A model generated the notes under the pieces. The model had not been told where the DNA came from. It searched no databases and worked only from the letters and a program-made list of their open reading frames with translations. Below, one piece after another: positions 1-7,647 of a stretch of 46,027 nt of DNA. The stretch's first letter is position 1, and each line of letters begins with the position of its first letter. Source of the DNA: Myxococcota bacterium (GTDB taxonomy: Bacteria > Myxococcota_A > UBA796 > UBA9615 > JAKLKC01); contig JAKLKC010000053.1 of the NCBI GenBank assembly GCA_023150875.1, positions 1-46,027 on the forward strand, written 5' to 3'. Both the position numbers and the translations under genes were made by a program.

Positions 1-34
1 AGCGGCGTTCTGGGCCGGTGGAGGAGGGGGTGGC

Positions 35-556
35 ATGGACATCAAGCTGTGGTGGTCGGTCATGCCCGAGGTCGCGCACCGGGGGGTTTGGGCCGGGGTC
101 GCGCTCCTCGGGGTGGCGTACTGGGTGCGACACGAGGCGAGCCGGCGGAGCCTGGTGAGGGTGGGGACGGTTGCCGTCGTCGCTCCGTTCCTCGTCGCCG
201 CCGCCCGGGAGGTGTCCTTCGAGGTGGCGCTGGCGATCTGGGTCGGGACTGCTCTGCTGGCGGGGTTCTGGTGGATGGCACTGCTCGTGGGACGCGGCGG
301 GGTGGTCGGGCTGGTCCGTCGGGCCCTGCCGGGAGGGGGGAGCGCCGGGGTTGGCGTCGGGGGCGGTCGCGCAGGAGGGGCGGGAAAGGGCAAGGTCCGC
401 CGCCGTGGGTGGCGGCGCCGATCACCGCAACCTCCCGTTGTCGTCGTCACCCCGCAGCAGGAACCCCCCACCGTGCTCGCGCCTCCGCCCGACTTCTGGG
501 TCCGGGGTGGCCCCGGGGGGGCCGGGGGGGCCCGCGGAGGCGCGGGAGGGGACTGA
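35..556 (+). CDS. small predicted membrane protein
   Basis: Hypothetical protein of 173 residues that I do not recognise. The ATG at 35 follows a strong purine-rich ribosome binding site (GGAGGAGGGGG). Three hydrophobic stretches at about residues 17-31, 43-59 and 64-86 suggest an inner-membrane protein with three segments. The C-terminal half (from about residue 95) is a Gly/Arg/Pro-rich, probably disordered tail. It converges with the sigma factor gene on the other strand. An anti-sigma or membrane partner role is conceivable from position alone, but no anti-sigma motif is visible. Confidence 0.55.
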   Translation: MDIKLWWSVMPEVAHRGVWAGVALLGVAYWVRHEASRRSLVRVGTVAVVAPFLVAAAREVSFEVALAIWVGTALLAGFWWMALLVGRGGVVGLVRRALPGGGSAGVGVGGGRAGGAGKGKVRRRGWRRRSPQPPVVVVTPQQEPPTVLAPPPDFWVRGGPGGAGGARGGAGGD

Positions 557-639
557 TCGTCGGAGGGAGGGACCGCGGCGATGGTCCGGGCGCTGGGCGG
601 CGAGGTGGGCGCCGCGGGGGACGGGGACGCCGCTCGCCC

Positions 640-1467
640 TCACCCCCGGAGCCTCATCCGCAGGCGCTCCAGGAACTCCTGGTGCACCGGGCCCATCCGG
701 GGGGCCACCAGGCGTGCACCGTGCCAGAGGGCCAGGGCCCCTCGGGTCGCCTGGCGTGCCACTCGGGCCCTCACCTGGGCGTCCGCCCCCTCGTATCCAA
801 GGTCCCGTCCGACCACCAGGCAGTCGACTCCGTGGCATCTCACCCGGGCCATGACGTCGATGTTGCGCCGCACCTCCTCCTCGGTGGTGCCGATCTCGTC
901 GGCCATCGCCGCGGCGTGCTCCCGGGGGGGCCCGCCCCGGCGTACCAGGGCGCACACCCCCTCCGTGGCCGCCTCCAGGGACTCGCGCCCCACCGCTCCA
1001 AGGGGATCCGGACCCCAGGGGCTCGGCGCCGCACCATGCCGCACCCCGGCGGGACTGGCCTGGGGCCCAGGGTCCTCCAAGGGTACGATCCGGCGGCGGT
1101 ATCGGCCCTGGGCGCGGAGGAAGGAGAGGTGGCGGCTCCGCACCACGCACCAGAGCCAGGCCCAGGCCGAGGCCTCGTCCGGGAAGCGGACTCGCCCGAC
1201 GTGGCGCGCCAGCGTCAGCAGGACATCCTGGACCACGTCCTCGGCGTCCTCGGGCCGGGGGACGCGGCGGGCCACCGCGCCGCGCACCACCGGCTCGGCC
1301 ACCGACGCCCAGGAGGATCCCCGCAGGGACCTCGGGGATGGGCCGGCACGCTCCGGGAGGTCGTCGGCCGACTTCCCTACGGAGCCGGCGGATCGCCGGG
1401 GAGCAACCCCTTCCAGCAGGCTCGCCGCCATCACACCCCCCGGGCCCGACGCCGGCGCGGCGTCCAC
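640..1467 (-). CDS. ECF-like sigma-70 family RNA polymerase sigma factor
   Basis: Encodes up to 275 residues. Residues about 70-130 resemble sigma-70 region 2: an acidic helix with DAEDVVQDVLLTLARHV, then a tryptophan-containing melting segment (AWAWLWCVVRSRHLSFLR) and a basic patch. A weaker helix-turn-helix-like stretch (IGTTEEEVRRNIDVM) would be region 4. The start is uncertain: GTG at 1467 or the ATG at 1431. It lies about 100 bp downstream of cas2 on the same strand, so it may be cotranscribed with the adaptation genes. In CalpL/CalpT/CalpS type III systems a sigma factor is the output of cyclic nucleotide signalling; whether that applies here is inference. It could instead be an unrelated neighbour. 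Confidence 0.7.
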   Translation of the reverse strand: MDAAPASGPGGVMAASLLEGVAPRRSAGSVGKSADDLPERAGPSPRSLRGSSWASVAEPVVRGAVARRVPRPEDAEDVVQDVLLTLARHVGRVRFPDEASAWAWLWCVVRSRHLSFLRAQGRYRRRIVPLEDPGPQASPAGVRHGAAPSPWGPDPLGAVGRESLEAATEGVCALVRRGGPPREHAAAMADEIGTTEEEVRRNIDVMARVRCHGVDCLVVGRDLGYEGADAQVRARVARQATRGALALWHGARLVAPRMGPVHQEFLERLRMRLRG

Positions 1468-1569
1468 CGGCCCGACGTCCGGCGGCCTCCTGTCATAGTC
1501 GGGGTGCTGGATCTGGCCACCTCGTCCCGGGCGGCCCCGCGGCGGGCGGGTGGAGGCCGGGTCGGAGGC

Positions 1570-1854
1570 TCACTCCAACACGACGTCCTCGGGCTCGTCG
1601 GGGACGGCCGGGGAGTTGCCCAGCAGCTCGGTCCGGGCCCGGCAGGCGGCGCAGAGGTGGTAGACGCGGACCGTGTCCCGCCGGGGGTCGATCAGCCCGG
1701 CGACGGCGGCCAGGAGGCGGGCCCGGTGGGACTCGGGGAAGGGGCCCTCGAACACGCTCTTCTGCACCCGGGGGAGCCACTCCTTCAGGCGACGCTGGAG
1801 CCGCGCCCGTCGCCGGTCCTTGACGATGTCGTAGGCCACCACCAGGAAGTCCAT
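1570..1854 (-). CDS. cas2: CRISPR-associated endoribonuclease/adaptation protein Cas2
   Basis: 94 residues, the usual Cas2 length. It begins MDFLVVAYDIV, the beta-1 strand with the conserved Asp (D9) of the ferredoxin-like fold, followed by an arginine-rich helix and the typical QKSVFEGPF strand. Cas2 dimers bridge two Cas1 dimers to form the spacer integrase. The gene starts 4 bp after the cas1 stop codon, so the two are translationally linked. A short acidic C-terminal tail (EPEDVVLE) is present. The identification is secure from sequence and context. Confidence 0.95.
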   Translation of the reverse strand: MDFLVVAYDIVKDRRRARLQRRLKEWLPRVQKSVFEGPFPESHRARLLAAVAGLIDPRRDTVRVYHLCAACRARTELLGNSPAVPDEPEDVVLE

Positions 1855-1858
1855 GGGG

Positions 1859-3064
1859 TCATCCGAGCCGCGATGGGCGGTACACTGGGTCCGCCCCCTG
1901 GAAGAGGCGGGCCAGCCGGCGCGCCTGGCGCTCCAAGACCCAGCCGAGCCGAGGACTCTCCCCCGAGTCCACCTCCCGCACCCCTCTCCGCAGCTCGCGC
2001 TGGAACTCGTGGAGGAAGAGGCGGCGGCCCCCGTCCTGGAGGTACACGGCCCGGGGCGGGGAGGGGGCGCCCGGGGCCGTCAGGTTCACCGGGACCGGCC
2101 GGGGATCCTGTTCCGCCGTATGGGGGTCACCCTGCCCGGCGGGCTCACCCCCAGCCGCCTCGACCTCCGAGTCCGCCGGGTCATCGGGCGGTTCGTCGAG
2201 ATCCGGGCCGTCCGGCTCCCGAGGGGCGGGCCCCGGGACCGCCAGGTGCGGACGCCTCCAGGAGGGATCCCCGAAGTCCTCGGGGGAGAGCTGCCGGCGG
2301 TTGACCAGCCGGAGGGTCATGCGGTCCACCACCCCCGCTCGGAACTCCTCCATGAGGTCCAGGGCCAGGGCCGGCTGGCCACGGATGGGCGCGTGGAGGG
2401 AGCCCACCCCCGGCAGGAGGCCCGTCGCGTACAGGGCCGACTCCACCCTCGTGGCGAGGAGCGTGTATCCGAAGGAGAGACAGGCGTTCACGGGGTCCCG
2501 GGGGGGGCGCCGATTGCGCCCGCTCCAACGGAAGTGGGGGTGGGTGATCAGACGGTCGAAGACCCCGTAGTAGATCGCCGCGGCCTGGCCCTCCAACCCC
2601 CGGGCCTGGTCGAGGCTCTCGGCGCCGGGAATGCGGCGCGACAGGGCGCGGAGCTGGCATGCCGCCTCTCCGATGGCCGGATCCTGGCGGTTGCGCTGGA
2701 CGTCGGTGAGCAGGCGCCACTGGGAGTCGACCTTGCCGGCCACGATCCACCGGGCCAGCGACAACGCGCGCTCCGGGTCCGCCAGCCAGCGCACCTGCTC
2801 CACCTGGAGGGCCCCCGTGGGCGAGCGGGGACCCTCCAGGCGGCCCCGGTATCGCCCGTCCGCGGTCAGGAAGACCACCGGGATCCCCCGGGCCAGGGCC
2901 GCCACCCGCGCCGATGCGCGGACCTCGGCCGCGCCGGAGATCTGGATCTCGTCCACCTCCCCGGCCCTGATCTCCCGCACCGGCTGGCCCCGGCGCTCGA
3001 CGACCCACTGCGAGCGGCGAAAGGACAGGGCCAGCGCCTCCCCCGCGAGGGCGAGCAGGGCCAC
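1859..3064 (-). CDS. cas1: CRISPR-associated integrase Cas1
   Basis: 401 residues; the Cas1 spacer integrase. The three metal-ligand positions are visible: E158 (GLEGQAAAIYY), H224 (GSLHAP) and D236/E239 (ALDLMEEFR). The N-terminal beta domain and C-terminal helical domain are both complete. It is longer than the usual 300-340 residues because of a Pro/Glu/Asp-rich insertion at about residues 267-337, between the DF motif and the final LFLHEFQREL helix. The reverse transcriptase and primase are separate upstream genes rather than fused to it. The primase gene ends 3 bp before this ATG and cas2 starts 4 bp after the stop. Confidence 0.95.
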   Translation of the reverse strand: MALLALAGEALALSFRRSQWVVERRGQPVREIRAGEVDEIQISGAAEVRASARVAALARGIPVVFLTADGRYRGRLEGPRSPTGALQVEQVRWLADPERALSLARWIVAGKVDSQWRLLTDVQRNRQDPAIGEAACQLRALSRRIPGAESLDQARGLEGQAAAIYYGVFDRLITHPHFRWSGRNRRPPRDPVNACLSFGYTLLATRVESALYATGLLPGVGSLHAPIRGQPALALDLMEEFRAGVVDRMTLRLVNRRQLSPEDFGDPSWRRPHLAVPGPAPREPDGPDLDEPPDDPADSEVEAAGGEPAGQGDPHTAEQDPRPVPVNLTAPGAPSPPRAVYLQDGGRRLFLHEFQRELRRGVREVDSGESPRLGWVLERQARRLARLFQGADPVYRPSRLG

Positions 3065-3067
3065 GCC

Positions 3068-4684
3068 TCAGGCCTCCTCTCCAACGCTCCCCGGCCCCCT
3101 GGGGGCGGAGGCGGCGACCTCCGACGTGTCCACCAGGCGAACCGGCCCCTCCCCGTCCCGGGCGTGGAGCAGCGGGGTGGCGTAGGTGAGCAGGACGGGC
3201 CCGAAGTCGCAGTCGCACCCCACCCGGTCGGCCACCCCAGGCACCCGCTGGCGGATCCGGAGACACGACATGGGGCTCCCCCGCAGCCGCCGGACGAGGC
3301 GCCAGGGCTCGGGGATCTCCGGCAGGTGGCGGAACACGTAGTTGAAGGCTCGCGGGCCTTCCCTCGTGTGCCCGATGGTGTGCTTCAGGACCATCGCCTC
3401 GTCCTGTCCCATCGCATCCCCCGCCAGGCCCCGGGCGACCAGCCGACGGAGCACGGCGCAGCCGGCCAGGAGCGGCGCGATCTGCGGGTCCACCCCGTAG
3501 TCCGCCTCCGTCCAGGGGGGAGGCGCAGGGGGCGCGATCCGGGTCCGGCGGACGGGGGTGTCGCCGGGCTCTCCCTCCGGACCTCCGTCGTCCGGCCCGG
3601 CCGGGCGCCGAGCCAGGAGGGTCGCCGTCGCCTCCGACAGGCGGTCGGCGGACACGGTCTCCAACTCGCGGAGGGCCACGGCGGGGTTGGGGTGGGCCGT
3701 GCCGTCCTGGCGCAGGATCCAAGCGCGCCTGCCGCTCACCCGGTGGATGCCCAGGGGGAGCTTGACCAGGTTGCCCAGCCCCCCGGGCTCCAGGCGGTCC
3801 TGCTTGGGGAAGAACTCCATGGACACGTCGGGCTCCCCGGGACGCGCGGCGCGCCGCAGGGCCGCGCCGAAGGCTCGGACGGTGGCGGCCTGGACCGGAC
3901 GGGTCAAGAAGATCCACAGGTGCCGCCCCTTGTGGCCGCTGTCCTCCAACAGGAAGGGCAGCCCGAGCTGGGCGAGGGTGCCGGCCAGGGAGCGGGCGGC
4001 GGCCTCCACCCTCGATCGGAGCGCCGCCACCGCCTCCCCGTCCCCAGCGGTCCGTGCGAGGGCGTCCCCCCTCGCGTCCAGGTCGACGACGGCGAAGCGC
4101 GCGGCGCCGTCGGAGCGTAGGACGTAGGAGCCGAGGGTGAGCCTGCCCTCCAGGTGGACACGGACGAGGGCCTCCGACAGAGGCTCCCGCACCGGCGAGT
4201 AGCCCCCCTGACCCCGCTCCGGGTCGTACCACTGCCGGGCGTGGACGTCCTCGCGGCCGGCGAACAGGTGGAGGAAGCGGGTCACGTCCGCCTCCTCGAA
4301 GCGGATGGCGGGAGCGTCGGGCGGTGGCGGGAAGGCGAGGGAAGCCGCACCGCCGGTGAGGACGTCCGGTCCCGGTCCCCCGTCGATGGCCGCCCCGCGG
4401 CGCAGGCACTCGGCGGCCAGGCGCGCGTCTCCCCGTTCGCGGTGGAGGGCGGCGAGCCGGCGCCAGGTGGGTGCGTCCCGGGGATCCCGCTCCAGGAGGA
4501 TCTGGCAACCCCGGACGGCTTCCCCCACCATGCCGCCCTCCTCGCACTCCTCGATCCACGCACGAACCTCGTCGGGGGGAGCGGTGGCCAGGAGGGCCGC
4601 CCGGGCGCGGAGGTCCTCGCGCCCGGCGGAGCGGTCCGCGGCGGGCGCCCGGGTGGGATCCTCGGGGCGGGTGGGTACGGACAT
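3068..4684 (-). CDS. CRISPR-associated primase-polymerase (AEP/TOTE-type)
   Basis: 538 residues from the ATG at 4684, which has a GGAG about 12 nt upstream. Residues about 25-95 look like TPR helices (DAPTWRRLAALHRERGDARLAAECLRR). The archaeo-eukaryotic primase core follows: the catalytic DxD is D201/D203 (VVDLDARG), the nucleotide-binding His is H255 (GRHLWIF), and LVKLPLGIHR is the third motif. The C-terminus carries a Cys cluster (SCLRIR then CDCDF), probably zinc-binding. This is the pattern of CAPP enzymes, primase-polymerases found beside Cas1 in type III loci and proposed to fill in or process prespacers. It sits between the reverse transcriptase and cas1 genes. The role is inferred from the family. 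Confidence 0.88.
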   Translation of the reverse strand: MSVPTRPEDPTRAPAADRSAGREDLRARAALLATAPPDEVRAWIEECEEGGMVGEAVRGCQILLERDPRDAPTWRRLAALHRERGDARLAAECLRRGAAIDGGPGPDVLTGGAASLAFPPPPDAPAIRFEEADVTRFLHLFAGREDVHARQWYDPERGQGGYSPVREPLSEALVRVHLEGRLTLGSYVLRSDGAARFAVVDLDARGDALARTAGDGEAVAALRSRVEAAARSLAGTLAQLGLPFLLEDSGHKGRHLWIFLTRPVQAATVRAFGAALRRAARPGEPDVSMEFFPKQDRLEPGGLGNLVKLPLGIHRVSGRRAWILRQDGTAHPNPAVALRELETVSADRLSEATATLLARRPAGPDDGGPEGEPGDTPVRRTRIAPPAPPPWTEADYGVDPQIAPLLAGCAVLRRLVARGLAGDAMGQDEAMVLKHTIGHTREGPRAFNYVFRHLPEIPEPWRLVRRLRGSPMSCLRIRQRVPGVADRVGCDCDFGPVLLTYATPLLHARDGEGPVRLVDTSEVAASAPRGPGSVGEEA

Positions 4685-4746
4685 GGCGTTGCGGGCTCCG
4701 GAGAGTGGAGGCCGATCAACGCCGGCCGCCGCCGCGCCTGACGGGC

Positions 4747-5745
4747 TCAGGGGGGCCGAGGGAGCCAGTCGGGCCACCACGCCGGGAGGGGCCAGGCCGC
4801 GCTCGATGCCCTCGCGGGGGAGCCTCCTCCCCCCGTGGGGATGGGGACCCGCTCCAGGCGGAACCCACCCGGTTCGGGGCGGATCCGAAGCGGGACGCCC
4901 AGGACCACCAGGGGCCCGCCGCGGTCCCCCGCGCGCCGGACCTCGGTCTTGTGCGGGGCGAGGCGCAGGCGCGCGTCCCCGAGGTGTCCGTCGAGCCAGC
5001 GGAGGAGCACGTCGGCGCAGCCCGGGTGGTCTCCCACCAGGAGGAAGTCGTCGGCGTAGCGGAGCCACCCCGCGGGCGGGCGGCCGTCGGGCCCCCTCTC
5101 CCGCTCCATCGGCCCGTCGACCCAGCCGTGGAGGTAGAGGTTGGCCAGCAGCGGCGAGAGGGGGGCCCCCTGGGGGATCCCTCGTCCGGGCGTCCGGGGA
5201 TCCGTCCACGCGCGCAGCCAGGCGGCGTTCAGGCGGAGCCACAGGGGATCGGGGCAGAGGGCGCCGGCCGCGGAGAGAAGCCGCCGGTGCTCCAGCCGGT
5301 CGAACAGGGCGTGGACGTCCCCCTTGACCACCTCCAGCCAGGGGCGGACGCCGATCCGGGCGAGGAGGGAGCGGACCCCGGACGTGGGGCCGCGGCCGGG
5401 GCGGAAGCCGTGGACGTGGGGCAGGAGCAGGGGCTCCGCGGCGGAGGAGAGCACGTGGTGGACCGCGGCCTGGACGAGGCGGTCGGCGACGCTGGGGATC
5501 CCGAGCGCCCGCGCGCCCCCCGAGGGCTTCTCGATGGTGACGTGGCGCAGGGGCCGGGGCTGCCAGCGACCGCCTCGCACCTGGTCCAGAAGCCAGGCTC
5601 GGCCGCCGGGGTGGGCGAAGACGGCGAACTCGTCGTCTCGCCGGAGCCCCGCTCCGCCCCGGGCCACCATGCGCTCCCAGGCGAGGCGGAAGACCTCTTC
5701 GGTGAGCAGCGAGGCCAGGTCCGGCAGGCGGCCCTCCAGGGCCAC
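4747..5745 (-). CDS. CRISPR-associated reverse transcriptase (group II intron-like)
   Basis: About 332 residues from a GTG at 5745. The N-terminus is uncertain because the frame stays open far upstream in this GC-rich DNA. Reverse transcriptase motifs occur in order: RT0/1 region (VFRLAWERMVARGG), RT2 (IEKPSGGARALGIPSVADRLVQ, split here only for reading), RT3/4 around KGDVHALFD, GIPQGAPLSPLLANL at 189-203, and the catalytic YADD at 230-233. There is no maturase or endonuclease domain after the thumb, so this is not a whole group II intron protein. With primase, cas1 and cas2 downstream, it probably allows spacers to be taken from RNA. The gap to the primase gene is 62 bp. Confidence 0.88.
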   Translation of the reverse strand: MALEGRLPDLASLLTEEVFRLAWERMVARGGAGLRRDDEFAVFAHPGGRAWLLDQVRGGRWQPRPLRHVTIEKPSGGARALGIPSVADRLVQAAVHHVLSSAAEPLLLPHVHGFRPGRGPTSGVRSLLARIGVRPWLEVVKGDVHALFDRLEHRRLLSAAGALCPDPLWLRLNAAWLRAWTDPRTPGRGIPQGAPLSPLLANLYLHGWVDGPMERERGPDGRPPAGWLRYADDFLLVGDHPGCADVLLRWLDGHLGDARLRLAPHKTEVRRAGDRGGPLVVLGVPLRIRPEPGGFRLERVPIPTGGGGSPARASSAAWPLPAWWPDWLPRPP

Positions 5746-6366
5746 GGACAGGGTCGCCGAGGCGGCGGCGGCCGAGGGAGGTCGGCGGGGCGGCGGGTTG
5801 GACGTCGGCAAGGGTGGGCCCGGGGGGCGGGGAGGGGACCGGGGCCGGCCCCTCGGGACCGGCGCCGCTGGACGCCCAGCGCCCTGAACGCCGGGGGGAC
5901 CCGGCGCTGACGAGGCCGGGCCCCGCCGGGGAGGCCGCCGCGCCCCCGCGCCGCAGGCTGGAGGGACCGGGGAAGGCTCCGGCCACCCCCTGGGAAGAAA
6001 TCGGAGCGATCGGCCTCTTCCCCCCTTCCACTGGCGGACGGTCTCGGGATACGGTGGGCGTGGCCGTGGGGACACGGCGTTTGTGACGACTCCGATGGAT
6101 CCGGGGAGATGAGGCGATGACGGCAGGGACAGGTCGCGTAGCGCCCGGGGCGGGCGCGTCTGGGACGAGTCCAAGGGCAGGTTTGGGGAGGGGAGGGGCC
6201 CCCGCGGCGGGGCGCCGCGCCGGTGGCCCGCCGCGCTCGCCCGCGACCCGCCGCCCGCCGAGGTAGGGGGATCCTCGTGGGGCCTCCCCGTGGGGGGGCC
6301 CCTCCGCTCCCGCGCCCGAGGCGGCGCACCCGGCGCCCTCGCGGGGCTCCGGGGAAGGGGACCGAC
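5746..6366. promoter_or_regulatory. divergent intergenic region between adaptation and effector operons
   Basis: About 620 bp with no gene I can support; it must hold promoters for the minus-strand adaptation genes and the plus-strand cmr operon. No convincing TTGACA/TATAAT pair is visible. The best plus-strand candidate is a weak TACGGT at about 6050 with a poor -35. The stretch 6190-6260 is dense in GCC/GGC and could fold stably. I see no direct repeats of CRISPR type. The region may also encode part of a longer N-terminus of the reverse transcriptase (5746-5890 codes a Pro/Arg-rich stretch in that frame). Confidence 0.5.
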
Positions 6367-7647
6367 GTGCCGAACGAGTCCATGACATTGAAGCTGGAGA
6401 CCACCGTGCCGGCCTTCGCCGGATCGGCAGCCACGCGGCAGGTCGACCCCTGGTTCGGGGTTCGCCCGAGCGCCATCCGGGGTGGGCTGCGGTGGTGGTT
6501 CCGGGCCGCGGCGGCGGGCGTGCTCCGTCCCGAGGGCGCGCCTCCCCGGGAGGCGGCCCTGAAGGAGGTCGTCGCCCGGATCCGGAGGGCCGAGACGGAG
6601 CTGTTCGGGGCGACGGAGAGGGCGTCCCGAGTGGTGGTCGGCCCGCCCCGGGGCGGCTCGATGCGGGAGGTCCCGCCCTTCGACCCCCGGAGCAAGGGGG
6701 GTGTGCGGTACCTGGGATTCGGGCTGTGGGACGACAAGGGAGCCAGAGCTCCCGAAGCGTGGTGGAGCCCCCGCCAGGACCCCCTGGTCGTCCCCATGCG
6801 GCTCCGCGACGGCGCGCCCGGGGGGGCGAGGGAGGCGCTTGCGGCGTCGATCTGGCTCTGGGCACACTACGGGGGCCTGGGCGCCAAGACGCGGCGGGGG
6901 TTCGGCAGCCTCCACCTGAGGGAGGACAGCGAACTCCCGTGGAGCGGACCGCCCCTGGGACGGGCGTCCGGCGTCTCGGAGCTCATGAAGCGCCTCCTCG
7001 CAGGGCTGGACGTGGCCAGCGAGGCGCTGCGGCGCTACCTGAGGAACGCGACGGACTGGGACGGCCGGGCCGGCAAGGCGCCCCACCCGCGGATCCGCTC
7101 CATCGACGGCATCGACTCCCTGCGGGCCCTCCCCCTGGTGTACCAGGACTGGACGTCGGCCTTGGACCACGCCGGGCGCCTCTACCGGGCGTTCCGGAGC
7201 ACCGTGGAGCGCCAGCACCTGGGGATGGCGCCCCTGCCGGACTTCTTCGCGGTGAAGGGCTCCCTCACCGGCGGGGGGGCGCCCCGCACCGTGGACCGCG
7301 CCGCGTTCGGGCTCCCCCTGCCGTTCTACTTCCGCTCCCTGGGCGGGGCCAAGACCAGGTTCGAGCCCGACGAGCAGGACGGCGACCGGCTGGCGTCCCC
7401 CCTCCTCTTCCGGGTCCACCCCGTCCGGAGGCAGGGGCCCGGCGGCGGCTGGGAGGATCGCCTGGCGGTGGTGCTGGTCAACCTGGCCCAGCGCGACCCC
7501 GGGGACGCGCTGCTGGGGTGCAGGCTCCGGCAGGACCGGCCCCCCAACCGGGGGATCGCCGCCCCGGGCGGCACCATCATCGAGCAGTTCATCGCCTGGG
7601 CCAGGGACCACGCGACCCAGGTGGGCGCGCCGGGGGGGGAACGATGA
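6367..7647 (+). CDS. cmr1: type III-B CRISPR RAMP protein Cmr1
   Basis: 426 residues from GTG 6367, preceded by GGGGAAGGGG; ATG 6382 is an alternative start. The N-terminal strand TLKLETTVPAFAG followed by the basic motif SAIRGGLRWWFRA is the Cmr1 signature. The glycine-rich GLGAKTRRGFGSL at about residues 175-190 is the RAMP G-loop. Cmr1 caps the head of the Cmr complex, near the 3' end of the crRNA, with Cmr6. It is the first gene of a tightly packed operon; its stop overlaps the cmr2 start by 4 bp (ATGA). Confidence 0.93.
   Translation: MPNESMTLKLETTVPAFAGSAATRQVDPWFGVRPSAIRGGLRWWFRAAAAGVLRPEGAPPREAALKEVVARIRRAETELFGATERASRVVVGPPRGGSMREVPPFDPRSKGGVRYLGFGLWDDKGARAPEAWWSPRQDPLVVPMRLRDGAPGGAREALAASIWLWAHYGGLGAKTRRGFGSLHLREDSELPWSGPPLGRASGVSELMKRLLAGLDVASEALRRYLRNATDWDGRAGKAPHPRIRSIDGIDSLRALPLVYQDWTSALDHAGRLYRAFRSTVERQHLGMAPLPDFFAVKGSLTGGGAPRTVDRAAFGLPLPFYFRSLGGAKTRFEPDEQDGDRLASPLLFRVHPVRRQGPGGGWEDRLAVVLVNLAQRDPGDALLGCRLRQDRPPNRGIAAPGGTIIEQFIAWARDHATQVGAPGGER

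Noticed and set aside
49-2304. 751-residue open frame on the plus strand, and similar long frames opposite the cas genes (for example 1853-4120)
   Set aside because: Arg/Gly/Pro-rich shadow frames of real minus-strand genes (sigma, cas2, cas1, primase); no recognisable domain and no independent ribosome binding site.
5814-6086. 90-residue plus-strand ORF in the divergent intergenic region
   Set aside because: Pro/Gly/Arg-rich, overlaps the reverse transcriptase start antisense, no family resemblance.
5881-6366. Possible CRISPR array in the gap between adaptation and effector operons
   Set aside because: GC-rich but no regularly spaced direct repeats of 25-40 bp could be found.
5746-7611. 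Very long N-terminal extension of the reverse transcriptase frame (954 residues in total)
   Set aside because: The extension runs antisense through cmr1 and is low-complexity; RT homology begins close to the GTG at 5745.
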